This document shows, one piece after another, positions 22,504 through 29,939 of a stretch of DNA of 32,094 nucleotides. A program made the translations under genes and the position numbers. The notes under the pieces are model-generated. The model saw nothing but the letters and a program-made list of their open reading frames with translations. It had not been told where the DNA came from and did no database searches. Origin of the DNA: UBA946 sp031550725 (GTDB lineage Bacteria; Bacillota; Clostridia; Oscillospirales; Ruminococcaceae); assembly GCA_031550725.1 (NCBI GenBank), contig JAVBOH010000028.1, positions 1 to 32,094 of the forward strand. The letters run 5' to 3'. The stretch's first letter is position 1; every line of letters begins with the position of its first letter.

Positions 22504-22782
22504 ATGAGCTATATATCCCAAATGTATGAGAGAGCAAACATTCAGCAATTAAGGTCATTTTTAATAAGCGGTGTTGAATATACCCCAATAAGTAATGAAA
22601 CATACACTCAAAGATTAAATGAGGTAACAAAGCCATTGTATGATTACCTTGAAAAATTAAATTCACCCGAACTTGATGAATTGATAAACGAGGCTACATT
22701 TGTATCCGATGATGTCCACATGGAAATTGGTATGATATGCGGCTTTAAATTAGCTATGGAGCTAATCGGCAAATTTGAATAG
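22504..22782 (+). CDS. 92-residue acidic protein, divergon copy 1
   Basis: A small cytosolic protein of unknown function, about 80% identical to the product at 28315-28593 by my count (74 of 92). It begins MSYISQMYERANIQQLRSFL and ends HMEIGMICGFKLAMELIGKF. The layout of a helical N-terminus, PISNETY, a central KLNSPELDELINEA helix and a hydrophobic EIGMICGFKLAMEL helix resembles DUF6809-type small Clostridia proteins; that is a weak assignment. GAGAGG precedes the ATG. Its perfect promoter and divergent XRE neighbour suggest repressible strong expression. Confidence 0.75.
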   Translation: MSYISQMYERANIQQLRSFLISGVEYTPISNETYTQRLNEVTKPLYDYLEKLNSPELDELINEATFVSDDVHMEIGMICGFKLAMELIGKFE

Positions 22783-22857
22783 ATATATTATACATAATAA
22801 TTGTAGCATAAGATTTTGTTATCGTCAAGGTTTAATTATATTGCGTAAAAATATTTG

Positions 22858-22944
22858 GTAGTGGCGACTATAACGCCGTGGTACATAGCCGTTACATATG
22901 AATTATTCACGGGCGATGCGCTGCAGCGTTATAGTCGCCACTAC
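22858..22944. repeat. 87-bp palindromic element with 19-bp perfect arms
   Basis: GTAGTGGCGACTATAACGC (22858-22876) is perfectly inverted at 22926-22944, enclosing 49 bp with a further CCGTG/CACGG pair. No reading frame. It looks like a non-autonomous palindromic repeat of MITE type; a decayed relative lies at 24460-24488. Confidence 0.75.
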
Positions 22945-22960
22945 ATACACCCAAACAAAA

Positions 22961-22997
22961 CGGATACATGAAAATTAATCATGTATCCGCATTTTTT
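22961..22997. terminator. Bidirectional terminator at MATE gene end
   Basis: A 10-bp perfect stem CGGATACATG/CATGTATCCG with a 9-nt loop. On the minus strand it is followed by TTTTGTTT and lies 7 nt after the MATE stop; on the plus strand ATTTTTT follows, overlapping that stop. Confidence 0.8.
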
Positions 22998-24393
22998 ACG
23001 CTAATGTTATATCTGCATTTTGTTCGTTTTCAAGCTTTGAAAGCTTTTTGAATTCCCTCGCAACAAACCACCATGTCAACACTGCCGTTACAAAATCTCC
23101 GATTGGTCCTGAATATAAAATACCATCTATACCAAAGAAAAGAGGTAATATCAAGAGTAGTGGCAGTAAGAAAATTATCTGCCTTGTAAGTGATATAAAC
23201 ATACCGATTTTGGCACGTCCTGTCGCTGTAAAATAGTTCGCTGTGACTGGCTGTATACCATTTAGGAATGTCAAAAACATGAAGATACGCAGATATCGCT
23301 CTGCAAATTCAAAATATAATTCCGAACCCTCGCCGAATATACTGATAATCTGGCGTGTGAAAAGCTGAAATCCCAAAAACGCCAGTATAGATATAATCGT
23401 TGCCGAAATAAGTGCATATTTAAGCGTTTCTCTAACACGAGTATAATTTTTAGCACCATAGTTATAGCCATTTATTGGCTGACATCCTTGAGCAATACCA
23501 ATCGTAAATCCTAGGAAAAGCATATTGATTTTTGAAATAGCACCAACGCTGGCAAGCGGAATTTCACTGCCGTATGATGATAATTCACCATAATATTTTA
23601 AGGAATTATTCATTACAATCTGAACAACAGTCATTGCAATCTGATTAAAAAATGATGACATACCAAGTGCAAAAATACCCATTGTAAGCTCACCATTCAT
23701 GCGGTACATTTCCTTTTTAACAGACAAATGCTTAAATCCCTTAAAGATATAAACCAGTGCCATAACAGTTGAAATCAACTGACTTAATATGGTCGCATAT
23801 GCTGCACCTGCAATACCCATTCCCATTGGGAACATGAAAATTGGGTCGAGAACTGTATTTATAACAGCACCTGCAATCATGCACATCATTGAATAATTTG
23901 GGCTGCCGTCAACTCGTATAAGCTGGCTAAGTCCTGTTGAAAGTATTTGAAACGGCAAGCCTATTGCTATAATACGAGTATAAATTCTTGCATTTTCCAT
24001 AAGCTCATCCGTTGCACCAAACAATCTCAAAAGCGGGTCAAGGAAAATGAGTGACAAAACTGCAAGCACAATACCGAAAATAACCATTAAAATTATTCCA
24101 GTTCCTGCAAGTCTTTCAGCACGCTCCTTATCGCCAGCCCCAAGGCTAAGACTTATGTTTGAAGCACATCCGATACCAATTAAAAGCGACACCGCTGTGC
24201 AGATTGTTACAAGCGGAAACGCTATATTTGTTGCGGCAATACCGTTTAAACCTACTCCCCTGCCAATAAAAATCTGGTCTACTATGTTATAAAGCGAGTT
24301 AATCAGAAAGCTAATTATTGTTGGTATCGAAAATTTTAAAATAAGCCCCTTTATATCCGCTGTTCCAAGCGGATTTTGTATTGTCTTTTCCAT
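22996..24393 (-). CDS. MATE-family efflux transporter
   Basis: A 465-residue inner-membrane protein with about 12 helices in two homologous MatE halves, expected to export cationic drugs or metabolites by Na+ or H+ antiport. The start MEKTIQNPLGTADIKGLILK and segments FSIPTIISFLINSLYNIVDQ-IFIG and GIAQGCQPINGYNYGAKN are characteristic of the DinF/VmrA-like clostridial branch. AAGGGA precedes the ATG, and an extended -10 (TGGTATAAT at 24430-24438, minus strand) is the likely promoter. Substrate cannot be told. Confidence 0.9.
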   Translation of the reverse strand: MEKTIQNPLGTADIKGLILKFSIPTIISFLINSLYNIVDQIFIGRGVGLNGIAATNIAFPLVTICTAVSLLIGIGCASNISLSLGAGDKERAERLAGTGIILMVIFGIVLAVLSLIFLDPLLRLFGATDELMENARIYTRIIAIGLPFQILSTGLSQLIRVDGSPNYSMMCMIAGAVINTVLDPIFMFPMGMGIAGAAYATILSQLISTVMALVYIFKGFKHLSVKKEMYRMNGELTMGIFALGMSSFFNQIAMTVVQIVMNNSLKYYGELSSYGSEIPLASVGAISKINMLFLGFTIGIAQGCQPINGYNYGAKNYTRVRETLKYALISATIISILAFLGFQLFTRQIISIFGEGSELYFEFAERYLRIFMFLTFLNGIQPVTANYFTATGRAKIGMFISLTRQIIFLLPLLLILPLFFGIDGILYSGPIGDFVTAVLTWWFVAREFKKLSKLENEQNADITLA

Positions 24394-24429
24394 TATACAT
24401 CCCTTATTTCTATTTAATCTTAAGTTATT

Positions 24430-24438
24430 ATTATACCA
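24430..24438 (-). promoter_or_regulatory. Extended -10 promoter of MATE gene
   Basis: TGGTATAAT on the minus strand, about 37 nt before the MATE start. No good -35 is present, which is usual for extended -10 promoters. Confidence 0.45.
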
Positions 24439-24459
24439 CTTGAATATAGATATAACGTT

Positions 24460-24488
24460 AATATTTGGTGACTATAACAGTGTTATAG
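24460..24488. repeat. Decayed copy of palindromic element
   Basis: AATATTTGGT followed by GACTATAAC and GTTATAGCGTAC repeats the edge and arm cores of the element at 22850-22944 but lacks the GTAGTGGC part and the middle. CTATAAC/GTTATAG (24472-24488) still pair. Confidence 0.45.
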
Positions 24489-24537
24489 CGTACAGGATTT
24501 TTGATATTATATCTCAATTTTTTAGTGCATATTACAA

Positions 24538-24571
24538 AAGTCACCTTATTGAGCTATCAATAAGGTGACTT
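24538..24571 (-). terminator. Terminator of the leucine-rich-repeat gene
   Basis: A perfect 15-bp stem (AAGTCACCTTATTGA and its inverse) with a 4-nt loop, 2 nt after the gene's stop on the minus strand, followed by TTTTG. Confidence 0.85.
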
Positions 24572-24573
24572 GA

Positions 24574-26127
24574 TTATTTCTTAATCGTAAATGTCTTTTT
24601 AACAGTGCCAGCGTATTTGTTAATGCCTGTTATTGTAACAGTTGCCGTGCCTATCTTTTTATTGTTGCTGTATTTAACGGTATAGTCCTTACCTTTTTCA
24701 AGGGTTTTGCCATCAAGTTTTACAGTGACATCAGGCTTCTTTGCTGTGCCGTCATATTTATATGTGGTTTGGGATAGGGTTATATCTGCGGAGTTCAGGG
24801 ATTTAAAGGATATAAATTTTATGCCATTCTCTTTTGCAAATTGATGTGCAGTTGAGTTTTTGTAGCCATATATTGTTATCCTATTATATCGTGCAAAATT
24901 CCAATAGTCAATATCAACATTCTTACTCCGAATATAAATTGATTTTAGTGATTCACAATCAAGAAAAGCACTCCATCCTATTTTATTTACATTAGCGCCA
25001 ATACTTAATGATTTAATTGAATGACATTCATTAAACGCCATGCTATGAATTTTCGTTACACTATCACCAATAAATACTGATGTTATGTTTTTATTTCCTA
25101 AAAAAGCACTCTTACATATTTGAGTAACTGTATTTGGTATAATAACTTTTCCAACAGCCGCCGTCCCATCAATTAATGAACCATTTAATATAACAAGTGG
25201 ATTTTGCTTTTTTTGATTTTCAAGCCATGGTGTATTTAAAAAGACTTCTTCGTCAATATCAAAAATCCCTTCAGAAACACGCACTGTGCTTAATGATTTA
25301 CAATCTAGAAAAGCGTTCTTTTCAATTTTACATATGCTTGATTGGATTTCAATTTCATTTAACAACCCACAATATTCAAAGGCTCCTTTACCTATTAGAT
25401 TAACATTCGATGGAATTATCACTTTTTCTAGATTATCGCAATGTCTAAATACTCTTTCAGGTATTTCTTCAATTTTATTTCCAAGATTTATCGATTTCAA
25501 ATCACTGTTCCCTCTAAAAGCAGCTTTGCTGATTTTAGTTACACTATTTGGTATAGTTACATTTTCATCAGCTGTTGTCCCATCAATTAATATATTGTTT
25601 ATAATTACAAGTGGACTTTTTCTCCTTTTTGCTGCAAGCCATGGTGTACACTCAAAAGCTTCTTCTCCAATATAGGTAATCTTTTTATGAATATTGATTT
25701 TTTTCAATGATGTGCAACCAGAGAATGCAAAGTCACCAATAGTCATTAGGTTTTCTCCTAATGTGACAGATTGTAAATTTTTACAATTCAAGAATGCACA
25801 ATAACTTATATTTGTTATACTATCAGGAATCACAACCGACTTTATATTAAAATCGCATTCAAACGCATAATCATTAATAGATACTACTTCTTTACCATTA
25901 ATTGTTGATGGAATTATAACATCTGTATCGTTACCACAATATGCAAAAATAATTACTTCTTCATTGTCTGTGTATAAATATTCATATTCACCATCTTCTG
26001 TTAGTGGCTCCATACCAGTTCCTACTGCTGCCCTCGCATTAACTGAAAATACTGTATCAAACGGCATTACCAAAACACCAACCACCATCACAAACGCCAA
26101 TAAAACCGTTGCTATTCTTTTCTTCAT
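24574..26127 (-). CDS. BspA-like leucine-rich-repeat secreted protein
   Basis: A 517-residue secreted or surface protein. The signal peptide MKKRIATVLLAFVMVVGVLV is followed by repeats of the LRR_5 (BspA) kind, such as IPDSITNISYCAFLNCKNLQ and SVTLGENLMTIGDFAFSGCT, to about residue 440. A longer unit is repeated: TPWLAAKRRKSPLVIINNIL at about residue 160 and TPWLENQKKQNPLVILNGSL at about 305, each followed by an IDGT...IPN motif. The C-terminal 75 residues form an Ig-like module ending NKYAGTVKKTFTIKK, common in clostridial surface proteins. No LPXTG anchor is present. Probably adhesive; binding partner unknown. AT-rich compared with its neighbours. Confidence 0.88.
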   Translation of the reverse strand: MKKRIATVLLAFVMVVGVLVMPFDTVFSVNARAAVGTGMEPLTEDGEYEYLYTDNEEVIIFAYCGNDTDVIIPSTINGKEVVSINDYAFECDFNIKSVVIPDSITNISYCAFLNCKNLQSVTLGENLMTIGDFAFSGCTSLKKINIHKKITYIGEEAFECTPWLAAKRRKSPLVIINNILIDGTTADENVTIPNSVTKISKAAFRGNSDLKSINLGNKIEEIPERVFRHCDNLEKVIIPSNVNLIGKGAFEYCGLLNEIEIQSSICKIEKNAFLDCKSLSTVRVSEGIFDIDEEVFLNTPWLENQKKQNPLVILNGSLIDGTAAVGKVIIPNTVTQICKSAFLGNKNITSVFIGDSVTKIHSMAFNECHSIKSLSIGANVNKIGWSAFLDCESLKSIYIRSKNVDIDYWNFARYNRITIYGYKNSTAHQFAKENGIKFISFKSLNSADITLSQTTYKYDGTAKKPDVTVKLDGKTLEKGKDYTVKYSNNKKIGTATVTITGINKYAGTVKKTFTIKK

Positions 26128-26160
26128 AATTGTAATCCCTCCGTCAGCTTTAATAATACA

Positions 26161-26189
26161 AATATACCATATAATTAAATATATGTCAA
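26161..26189 (-). promoter_or_regulatory. Promoter of the leucine-rich-repeat gene
   Basis: On the minus strand TTGACA (26184-26189), 17 bp, TATATT (26161-26166); GGAGGG follows ahead of the ATG. It is back to back with the flavoprotein promoter. Confidence 0.8.
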
Positions 26190-26213
26190 CGAATTATTCA
26201 TTTTTTAATTTTA

Positions 26214-26242
26214 TTGACATACAGCTTGTTTTTGTTTATAAT
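26214..26242 (+). promoter_or_regulatory. Consensus promoter of the flavoprotein-cmk operon
   Basis: TTGACA (26214-26219), 17 bp, TATAAT (26237-26242), a perfect sigma-A promoter about 37 nt before the TTG start of the flavoprotein gene. Confidence 0.85.
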
Positions 26243-26278
26243 TATAGGTATATTAAAATAATAAATGAGGAAGTTAAC

Positions 26279-27511
26279 TTGAATAATAAAAATTATGATG
26301 TAATAATAATCGGCGGCGGTGCGGCAGGACTTATGGCTGCTATTACTGCTTCTGATATGGGTAAAAATGTGCTTGTGCTTGAGCGCAACGACAGACTTGG
26401 CAAAAAGCTTCTTATCACAGGAAAAGGACGCTGCAACGTTACTAACAACTGCACACTTGATGAATTCATGGCGAATGTACCATCAAACAACAAGTTTTTG
26501 TATTCAGCATATAATCAGTTCACTTCGCAGGACACAATGGACTTTTTTGAAAGACTTGGAGTGCCGCTTAAAACTGAACGTGGCAACAGGGTTTTCCCTA
26601 TAAGCGATAAAGCTTCTGATATAGTTGATGCTCTTGAAAATGCTTGCTTTGGACGAGAGGTAACAATAAAAAACATTCGTGTGCAGTCGCTTATCATCGA
26701 GAATGGTTGTATAAAGGGTGTTAAATGTGAGGGTGCGGATTTTTATGCACAGTCGGTGCTTGTCGCTACTGGCGGTAAATCATATCCTAAAACTGGCTCA
26801 GATGGCGATGGATATAAATTCGCAGAACAAGCAGGACACACTGTTACAAAACTAAAACCATCGTTAGTACCGCTTGTTTCAGAGGAAAGCTATTGTGCTG
26901 ATATGATGGGGTTATCTCTTAAAAATGTTACACTTAACCTCATTGACACTTCAAATGGCAAGACAATTTATACCGAGCTTGGTGAAATGCTGTTCACTCA
27001 TTTTGGTGTGTCAGGACCGCTTGTTTTAAGCTGTTCGTCACATATAGCAAAAATGGAGCGTGGACGTTATAAACTTTCGATAGACTTAAAACCTGCTCTT
27101 GATGAAAAAACCTTGGATGCAAGAATACTGCGTGATTTTGCTGAAATACCTAACCGTCTTTTTGCAAATTCACTTTCTAAATTACTCCCTGCTAAGATGA
27201 TACCTGTTATAATAGAACTGATGGGTATTTCTGAAAAGCCTGTTAATTCCGTTACAAAGGAAGAACGTCAAAAACTTGTTTCACTGCTTAAAAACTTCCC
27301 TGTTACTATAAAGGATTTCCGACCTATCAGTGAGGCTATTGTCACAGGCGGTGGTGTTAAGGTGTCAGAAATTTCACCTAAAACTATGGAATCAAAGCTA
27401 GTTTCAGGACTTTATTTTGCAGGTGAGGTCATAGATTTGGATGCTTATACTGGTGGATTTAACTTACAGATTGCTTTCTGTACGGCTTATTGTGCTGGGA
27501 TGAATATGTAA
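26279..27511 (+). CDS. HI0933/YhiN-family FAD-dependent oxidoreductase
   Basis: A 410-residue flavoprotein. It has the N-terminal dinucleotide fold YDVIIIGGGAAGLMAAITAS, the family motif RLGKKLLITGKGRCNVTNNC, VATGGKSYPKTGSDGDGYKF and the C-terminal AIVTGGGVKVSEISPKTMES and AGEVIDLDAYTGGFNLQIAF. The family is broad and of mostly unknown reaction; bile-acid reductase BaiN belongs to it. I chose the TTG at 26279-26281 because GAGGAAG lies 5-6 nt upstream; the longer upstream frame runs antisense through the neighbouring gene and its promoter. It precedes cmk by 27 nt, as in many Clostridia. Confidence 0.92.
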   Translation: MNNKNYDVIIIGGGAAGLMAAITASDMGKNVLVLERNDRLGKKLLITGKGRCNVTNNCTLDEFMANVPSNNKFLYSAYNQFTSQDTMDFFERLGVPLKTERGNRVFPISDKASDIVDALENACFGREVTIKNIRVQSLIIENGCIKGVKCEGADFYAQSVLVATGGKSYPKTGSDGDGYKFAEQAGHTVTKLKPSLVPLVSEESYCADMMGLSLKNVTLNLIDTSNGKTIYTELGEMLFTHFGVSGPLVLSCSSHIAKMERGRYKLSIDLKPALDEKTLDARILRDFAEIPNRLFANSLSKLLPAKMIPVIIELMGISEKPVNSVTKEERQKLVSLLKNFPVTIKDFRPISEAIVTGGGVKVSEISPKTMESKLVSGLYFAGEVIDLDAYTGGFNLQIAFCTAYCAGMNM

Positions 27512-27538
27512 ATAATATATAGAAGGACGGTAAAAATC

Positions 27539-28219
27539 ATGCCAATAAATGTAGCGATAGATGGACCTGCAGGCGCAGGAAAAAGCACTATATCAAAAGC
27601 AGTTTCACAAAAGCTCGGATTTATTTATGTTGACACAGGTGCATTATACCGTGCAACTGCTTATGAGGTTATCTTAAAAGGTATTTCACCTGACGATACC
27701 GAAAGCGTTATAAACGCACTTGATGATATTACCCCTGAACTTAGATTTATTGATGGTGCACAGCACGTTTTTGTTAACGGCACTGATGTGTCCGATAAAA
27801 TTCGCACACCTGAAATTTCTATGGGTGCATCAACAGTTTCAGCAATACCAAAGGTGCGTGAATTTTTGTTTGACCTTCAGAAAAAAATTGCGCAGGAAAA
27901 TAATATTATCATGGATGGACGTGACATCGGCACAGTTGTATTACCAAATGCCGACGTGAAAATTTATCTAACTGCTACTGCTGAAGAACGTGCAAGGCGC
28001 AGATATTTAGAGCTGTCCGAAAAGCCGAATTGTCCTAGTTTTGATGAAGTTTTGGCAGATGTTAATCAGCGTGATTATAACGATATGAACCGTGATATTG
28101 CTCCTCTTAAGCAGGCTGATGATGCCATTCTTGCTGATACATCCGATGTTGATTTGCAAGGGTCTATTGATATGCTTTTGGATATTATTACAAAGAAAAC
28201 AGGAGTTAAGGTTATATAA
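27539..28219 (+). CDS. cmk: Cytidylate kinase
   Basis: Phosphorylates CMP and dCMP. The 226-residue product has the P-loop IDGPAGAGKSTISKAV (residues 7-22), the CMP-kinase region LGFIYVDTGALYRATAYE, and DGRDIGTVVLPNADVKIYLT followed by the lid arginines ERARRR. Length is standard. In many Clostridia cmk is followed directly by plsC and ispH-rpsA; here a divergent XRE/92-residue gene pair is inserted between. Confidence 0.95.
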   Translation: MPINVAIDGPAGAGKSTISKAVSQKLGFIYVDTGALYRATAYEVILKGISPDDTESVINALDDITPELRFIDGAQHVFVNGTDVSDKIRTPEISMGASTVSAIPKVREFLFDLQKKIAQENNIIMDGRDIGTVVLPNADVKIYLTATAEERARRRYLELSEKPNCPSFDEVLADVNQRDYNDMNRDIAPLKQADDAILADTSDVDLQGSIDMLLDIITKKTGVKVI

Positions 28220-28225
28220 CATAAA

Positions 28226-28257
28226 TGTAGGGGACGTTGTACTTGACGTCCCCTACA
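28226..28257. repeat. GTAGGGGACGT intergenic palindrome
   Basis: A perfect 12-bp stem TGTAGGGGACGT/ACGTCCCCTACA with an 8-nt loop, 6 nt after the cmk stop. Same family as the other GTAGGG palindromes; probably ends the cmk and the convergent small-gene transcripts. Confidence 0.7.
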
Positions 28258-28314
28258 AAATTATACTCTTGACGATTTAAAGGTCATATGCTACAATTAT
28301 TATGTATAGTATAT

Positions 28315-28593
28315 TTATTCAAGCTTACCGATTAATTCCATAGCGATTTTAAAGCCGCATATCATGCCGATTTCCATATGGACATCATCGGATACAAATG
28401 TTGCTTCATCTAACAGCTCATCAAGCTCAGGTATATTTAATTTTTCAAGGTAATTATACAGTGGTTTTGTTGCGTTATCTAATCTTTGAGTATATGTTTC
28501 GTCACTTATTGGGGTATACTCTGCACCGCTCATTAAAAAAGCTATTATCTGCTGAATATTTGCTCTTTCAAGGATTTTAGATATGTAACTCAT
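28315..28593 (-). CDS. 92-residue acidic protein, divergon copy 2
   Basis: Paralogue of the product at 22504-22782, equal in length and about 80% identical by eye; the C-terminal block from EATFVSDDVHMEIGMICGFK onward is nearly unchanged, which marks it as the functional core. It begins MSYISKILERANIQQIIAFL. I place the start at 28591-28593, where the paralogue starts and AAAGGG lies 8-9 nt upstream; a 26-residue upstream extension would run through the promoter. Function unknown; perhaps DUF6809-like. Confidence 0.75.
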   Translation of the reverse strand: MSYISKILERANIQQIIAFLMSGAEYTPISDETYTQRLDNATKPLYNYLEKLNIPELDELLDEATFVSDDVHMEIGMICGFKIAMELIGKLE

Positions 28594-28627
28594 GATGATT
28601 TCCCTTTCTGAATTAGGTGTTAAATAT

Positions 28628-28656
28628 ATTATACACACCATATATGGTTTTGTCAA
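28628..28656 (-). promoter_or_regulatory. Consensus promoter with spacer palindrome, divergon copy 2
   Basis: On the minus strand TTGACA (28651-28656), 17 bp, TATAAT (28628-28633), a perfect sigma-A promoter for the 92-residue gene. The spacer contains the 12-bp palindrome ACCATATATGGT (28637-28648), a likely operator for the divergent XRE protein. A TTAACCAAATTAATTGG repeat (28664-28680) lies upstream and resembles the inverted repeat of copy 1. Confidence 0.8.
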
Positions 28657-28689
28657 TATTATATTAACCAAATTAATTGGAGTTTATAT

Positions 28690-28995
28690 ATGAATAATAC
28701 ACAAATTATAGCTGACCGAATAAAAACTGTGCTAAAAACCAAAAACGTTACAATTAAACAATTACTGACAGACTGTGAACTTGGTATAAATACAATAACA
28801 AAGATGTCAAATGGCACAGATATAACATCACAACATTTATTAAAGATAGCAGACTATTTAGATATTTCTGTTGATTATCTTTTAGGAAGAACCGAATGTG
28901 ATACATTATTGACACTTGAAGAACAAGGTATTATTAACCAACATAGACAAAAACAAAAGGTTGATGCGGCTGTTAAAAAATTTTTGGATATATAA
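28690..28995 (+). CDS. XRE-family regulator, divergon copy 2
   Basis: A 101-residue helix-turn-helix protein, clearly paralogous to the one at 22067-22375: both share TITxMSNGxDI, LLKIADYLD and DYLLGR and end in a xFLDI/xILDI tetrad. It begins MNNTQIIADRIKTVLKTKNV. GGAG lies 7 nt before the ATG. It is divergent from the 92-residue gene with 96 nt between, in inverted order relative to copy 1, and is followed by plsC under its own promoter. Confidence 0.85.
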   Translation: MNNTQIIADRIKTVLKTKNVTIKQLLTDCELGINTITKMSNGTDITSQHLLKIADYLDISVDYLLGRTECDTLLTLEEQGIINQHRQKQKVDAAVKKFLDI

Positions 28996-29076
28996 ATATA
29001 GACGATGCTCTGACATGCCGTAAAAATATCACAAATATTTTGGGAATGAAGCACGCTGTATCTTTTTTCAGACACA

Positions 29077-29105
29077 TTGTAATTTTTCTGAAAACGTGTT
29101 ATAAT
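29077..29105 (+). promoter_or_regulatory. Promoter of plsC
   Basis: TTGTAA (29077-29082), 17 bp, TATAAT (29100-29105), about 38 nt upstream of the plsC start. It lets plsC be expressed despite the inserted gene pair upstream. Confidence 0.7.
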
Positions 29106-29142
29106 TTATTATGTTTTAAATCAACCGAAAGGATTATATAAA

Positions 29143-29793
29143 ATGAATGCATTTGTAAGATACTCTGTTTTTTTTGCATATAAGATTTTTTATAATTTTA
29201 AAATAGAGGGTGCAGATAATATTCCACAGGATAGATCTATTATTATCGCATCAAACCACCGCAGCTATGCTGACCCTGTCATGCTCACTATGCCTGTTAA
29301 ACGTCCTGTTCGTTACATGGCTAAAGAGGAACTTTTCAAGAATAAGCTTTCTGGATGGTTTATTACCCTGCTTGGTGCATTTCCTGTCAGGCGTGGCTCA
29401 GGCGATATGCAGGTTATTGATGACTCTATTGCTATTCTCGAAAAGGGTGAAAACCTTGTTATTTTTCCTGAGGGTACTCGTTCAAAGGACGGCAAAGTCG
29501 GCAAAGGTAAAACTGGTGTTGCTTTAATTGCTGCAAAAAGCGGTGCAGATGTTATTCCTTGCGGAATTTGTTTTGAGGGTGAAAAGCTGCATTTTCGTTC
29601 CAAGGTAACACTTAAATTCGGCAAGGTTATTCCAGCAAGCGAAATTGCAATCGAGGATGGGAATACTCGTCAGCTGAAATATGTTAAGCAGCGTATTATG
29701 GGTGAGATTAAGGCTTTGGTTGAGGATATTCCTTATATTGAAAATAAACCTGCTGATAAGACTATTACGAAAAATGTTTCAGAGAATGAATGA
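29143..29793 (+). CDS. plsC: 1-acyl-sn-glycerol-3-phosphate acyltransferase
   Basis: Makes phosphatidic acid at the membrane from lysophosphatidic acid. The 216-residue product has the catalytic HX4D motif in SNHRSYADPVML (about residues 37-48), the substrate motif FPEGTRSKDGK (about 108-118) and a GAFPVRRGSGD segment. A hydrophobic N-terminal stretch probably contacts the membrane. CGAAAGGA precedes the ATG. The final 20 residues are charged and variable. Confidence 0.93.
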   Translation: MNAFVRYSVFFAYKIFYNFKIEGADNIPQDRSIIIASNHRSYADPVMLTMPVKRPVRYMAKEELFKNKLSGWFITLLGAFPVRRGSGDMQVIDDSIAILEKGENLVIFPEGTRSKDGKVGKGKTGVALIAAKSGADVIPCGICFEGEKLHFRSKVTLKFGKVIPASEIAIEDGNTRQLKYVKQRIMGEIKALVEDIPYIENKPADKTITKNVSENE

Positions 29794-29820
29794 TATAAAT
29801 ATTTAATGAAGTTATATATT

Positions 29821-29842
29821 GGGACACCATATATGGTGTCCC
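29821..29842. repeat. Perfect 22-bp intergenic palindrome
   Basis: GGGACACCATATATGGTGTC plus CC is a perfect palindrome 27 nt after plsC. It shares 14 consecutive bases with the operator-like palindrome in the promoter at 28635-28648. It belongs to the window's repeat family by its GGGAC...GTCCCTACA form and may end the plsC transcript. Confidence 0.65.
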
Positions 29843-29939
29843 TACAAATTTCAAATACATGTGCATAAAGATTTAAAAGATACATTTACTGCATATGTTG
29901 TTTCATATTAACATAGCTTGCATTGGAGGATATTATTTA

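Noticed and set aside
22858..22944. CRISPR-like repeat or insertion sequence
   Set aside because: A single palindrome without spaced direct repeats and no transposase frame; treated as a palindromic repeat.
25964..26278. 105-codon upstream extension of the flavoprotein
   Set aside because: It runs antisense through the start of the leucine-rich-repeat gene and through both promoters; the HI0933 family begins at the TTG at 26279.
28594..28671. 26-residue N-terminal extension of the small protein
   Set aside because: It would cross the perfect promoter, and the paralogue starts at the internal Met with its own ribosome binding site.
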